Source: Methanobacteriota archaeon (GTDB taxonomy: Archaea; JAADCQ01; Methanopyri; Methanopyrales; Methanopyraceae). From it: a stretch of DNA of 8,123 nt. The first letter of the stretch is position 1. Each line of letters begins with the position of its first letter. The translations under genes were made by a program, and so were the position numbers. The notes under the pieces were generated by a model, which saw only the letters and a program-made list of their open reading frames with translations, was not told the DNA's origin and ran no database searches. Location: the NCBI GenBank assembly GCA_027064425.1, contig JAMOPO010000047.1:1-8123 (forward strand), given 5' to 3'. Positions 6,499 to 8,123 of this stretch are shown one piece after another.

Positions 6499-6797
6499 GT
6501 TTCATTACCCGTGTTAACTACGGGTTAATGCGAGGGATTCGCCAGTTACCCGTCGGTGGTGTACGGGATCGCGGCGGTGGTGGAGACGTTTCATTACCCG
6601 TGTTAACTGCGGGTTAATGCGAGCGGACGTGCCCGATCCGAGGTCGTTGTGGGAGTACGCCGGCATTTTCCTCGAGTTTCATTACCCGTATTAACTGCGG
6701 GTTAATGCGAGGTGGCCCCATTCAGCTTCGTCTACCGGCAGCGGCGGATGCTGCCGGGCGGGTTTCATTACCCGTATTAACTGCGGGTTAATGCGAG
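6499..6797. CRISPR. CRISPR array 2: four 36-nt repeats, three spacers
   Basis: Repeats lie at 6499-6534, 6588-6623, 6676-6711 and 6762-6797, all 36 nt. Spacers are 6535-6587 (53 nt), 6624-6675 (52) and 6712-6761 (50), with no similarity to each other or to array 1 spacers that I can see. The two rightmost repeats are identical (core GTATTAACTGCGGG). Moving left the core becomes GTGTTAACTGC, then GTGTTAACTAC, the form seen in array 1. Identical repeats at the right and drift to the left fit a leader on the right and minus-strand transcription. The left edge abuts the start of cassette gene 3, leaving no room for a leader there. Confidence 0.97.
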
Positions 6798-6890
6798 GGC
6801 GGTCCGGTCCTGCAGGATCCGAGCTTTACCGCGCGAGGACCACCAACCCCGACCGCTCCAAAAACCTTGGGCGTGCTCGTGGTATTTAAG
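6798..6890 (-). promoter_or_regulatory. Putative leader and promoter of array 2
   Basis: On the minus strand CTTAAATACC at 6890-6881 is a good archaeal TATA box in GC-rich surroundings. Expected initiation near 6858 would leave about 60 nt of leader before the rightmost repeat at 6797. No matching leader sequence is seen beside array 1, which fits a single leader serving one original array. The plus strand also reads GTATTTAAG here, so direction rests on the array layout. Confidence 0.45.
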
Positions 6891-7345
6891 GGTTGCCCGG
6901 GATTAGGGTGTGATTTGGTAGTACGTGATTTGGAAACTAATCCGTTTTCGATCCGTCGAAAGGCGCTTTAACGAGCCCGGGTATGAGCAAAGCCTAGTCA
7001 ATTATGATTTAGTAATAGGATTTTTGGCATCTTGTAATAACCCCGTGGGGGTTGCGGATGGTGATCATACTGGGCTAATAGTGGGATCCTTTTCATGAGT
7101 TAAAGTTGGTTAACGCTCGGGATGATAGAGGGTGCAGCTAGTTCACCATGACAGGGAACAACATGCCTACCAGGTAAAACCCTCATCAATCCTACCAAGT
7201 ACCACGAAAGCTGGTAATACTTCATACCATGGTCGTGGATGGTGGTGTGCGGTTTCCTTCAATCTAATTCGGTTTCTGTATAAACTAACATGTTTTTTGA
7301 TCGATGCTTTTTGTTTCCTTATAACCTAAAAGCGTACCTTAAGTG
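6891..7345. other. AT-rich stretch without a convincing gene
   Basis: G+C falls to about 45% and in places below 30% (7261-7320), against about 70% in flanking regions. Stops are frequent in all frames. A 65-codon plus-strand frame (7132-7329) ends in a hydrophobic tail but looks like chance translation of AT-rich DNA. Visible structure: a hairpin with arms AACCCC/GGGGTT at 7039-7053; oligo-T runs at 7293-7298 and 7308-7316 that could end rightward transcripts; and a possible degenerate CRISPR repeat near 7091-7119. It may be a regulatory or origin-like region, or imported DNA; nothing proves either. Confidence 0.5.
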
Positions 7346-8123
7346 GCCACCCGCCCGCTGGGCCGGTCGCTCGATGCCCTCGGGAGTGTCCCGGCCGCCC
7401 GCCCCGGTAGGGACGCAGGTACTGTGGGAGGTGTTCCGTGGGATCCGATCGGAGTGCGGAGGGGGCTGCCTCCGGGCTTCGATCCCGACGTTCCGGCGCC
7501 GGGCCGTGGGTGGCTTCCATCGGCGACCCATCGTCCCTCTCGGTGGGAGAGCGTTGGACGTGTTGTGGGCGCGCTGACCGTCTCGGAATCCCGACCCGCG
7601 GGAGGTCCGCTCGCGTCCCCCGCTATCCCTCGCATGGTCCAACGTTCCGACCGGGGTGCCGGGCGGTCCTTCGGCGTGTGGGTAGGGCGCTGCGGGGTAT
7701 GGGGCTTAACCGCGCTCTGGGTCCGGCGGATCGTCGGGCTTGACTTCGTCGTTGGGACCCCGTCTGGGGGGTCCTCGGCTCGCGGTGGGCGTTCCGGGCG
7801 GGCGGCCTCGGGCTGGTAAGCCGGGATCGGAGGTGAGGGCGGGTCGCGTTCCGGCCTTCGTGATCCCTTGGTCGGGCGGCCCGGCCGGGATTCCGCTTAG
7901 TCCCGCCGCCGGATCATCCTGGCGCGGTGCCGGGTCGGTGGGCGCCGGCCCGGAGCGGTGATCCACCTGGCGCCCGTCCTTGACTCCGGGTGGCCGGCCG
8001 CCCTAGGTGTCGTTCCCGGTGTCGGGGGAGCTGAGGGCTGGGTCAGGGGCCGTGCCGCCGGGTCGCCGGTCGGTGCCATCGTGGGTTCCCGCTCCGGGGT
8101 CGAGCGCCCTACGGGGAGGTCGA
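7346..8123. other. Very GC-rich stretch without a supported gene
   Basis: G+C is above 70% and several overlapping frames are open on both strands, as expected by chance at this composition. They are Pro/Gly/Arg/Ser-rich and lack the Glu/Val/Leu helix and strand patterns of the genes further left. One plus-strand frame from GTG 7958 (starting MIHLAPVLDSGWPAALG) is open to the window edge and could be the start of a gene that continues outside; support is weak. I searched by eye for rRNA, tRNA, SRP and RNase P RNA landmarks and found none. Decayed coding DNA is possible. Confidence 0.4.

Noticed and set aside
7132-7329. 65-codon frame with hydrophobic end
   Set aside because: Phe/Leu/Ile-rich translation is typical of AT-rich non-coding DNA, and there is no clear promoter or start signal.
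7343-7819. Plus-strand open frame of 158 codons
   Set aside because: It is Gly/Arg/Pro/Ser-rich, overlaps equally long frames on both strands, and begins at the composition border; this is expected by chance in very GC-rich DNA.
7346-8123. Possible rRNA or other structural RNA because of GC richness
   Set aside because: No 16S, 23S, SRP or RNase P landmark sequences and no tRNA T-loop were seen on either strand.

Overview
The window looks like accessory DNA from a GC-rich, probably hyperthermophilic archaeon. Coding stretches have strong G/C third positions and proteins rich in Glu, Arg and Val. AT-rich TATA-box-like elements sit where archaeal promoters would be. There are two short CRISPR arrays with 36-nt, strongly palindromic repeats. 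The repeat and the protein style remind me of Methanopyrus; that is recollection and inference, not a search result. No cas gene, rRNA, tRNA or transposase was found.

Layout. (1) Positions 2-415 (+) hold the 3' part of a gene whose visible start carries a PIN-like VVLDTNAF motif. (2) Positions 526-1414 (-) hold two overlapping genes of 149 codons each, with the same plan: two membrane helices, then a small beta-rich PH-like tail. They are probably tandem paralogues. (3) Positions 1415-1824 hold nothing I can support. (4) Positions 1825-2190 (-) hold a small frameshifted gene with a TATA-like box upstream. (5) Positions 2368-4874 (+) hold the remains of one long beta-rich protein gene, broken by about 14 frame changes. 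Several of these lie in C or G runs. (6) CRISPR array 1 lies at 4957-5259. (7) A 1,239-bp cassette at 5260-6498 carries three small genes, two co-directional and apparently paralogous (5364-5979, +) and one convergent (5976-6488, -). Its + strand is G+T rich whichever strand is coding. (8) CRISPR array 2 lies at 6499-6797. (9) Positions 6798-7345 are AT-rich without a convincing gene. (10) Positions 7346-8123 are very GC-rich without a convincing gene.

Most interesting reading. The two arrays have the same repeat in the same orientation, and the repeat variants form one graded series across both. The cassette sits exactly where a spacer would be, between two intact 36-nt repeats. This suggests one ancestral eight-repeat array split by, or having absorbed, a foreign 1.2-kb gene cassette. 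The cassette's odd composition and its pair of small related proteins make it a candidate mobile, viral or anti-defence module. Repeat variants include paired compensatory substitutions that keep the hairpin, and one repeat with an in-stem 6-nt duplication. Most spacers have an open, protein-like frame on the + strand. A minus-strand crRNA would then be antisense to the targets' mRNA, which would suit an RNA-targeting system. Array direction is not settled: the flanks and the AATGAAAC repeat end favour the minus strand, while the wobble pattern in repeat variants favours plus.
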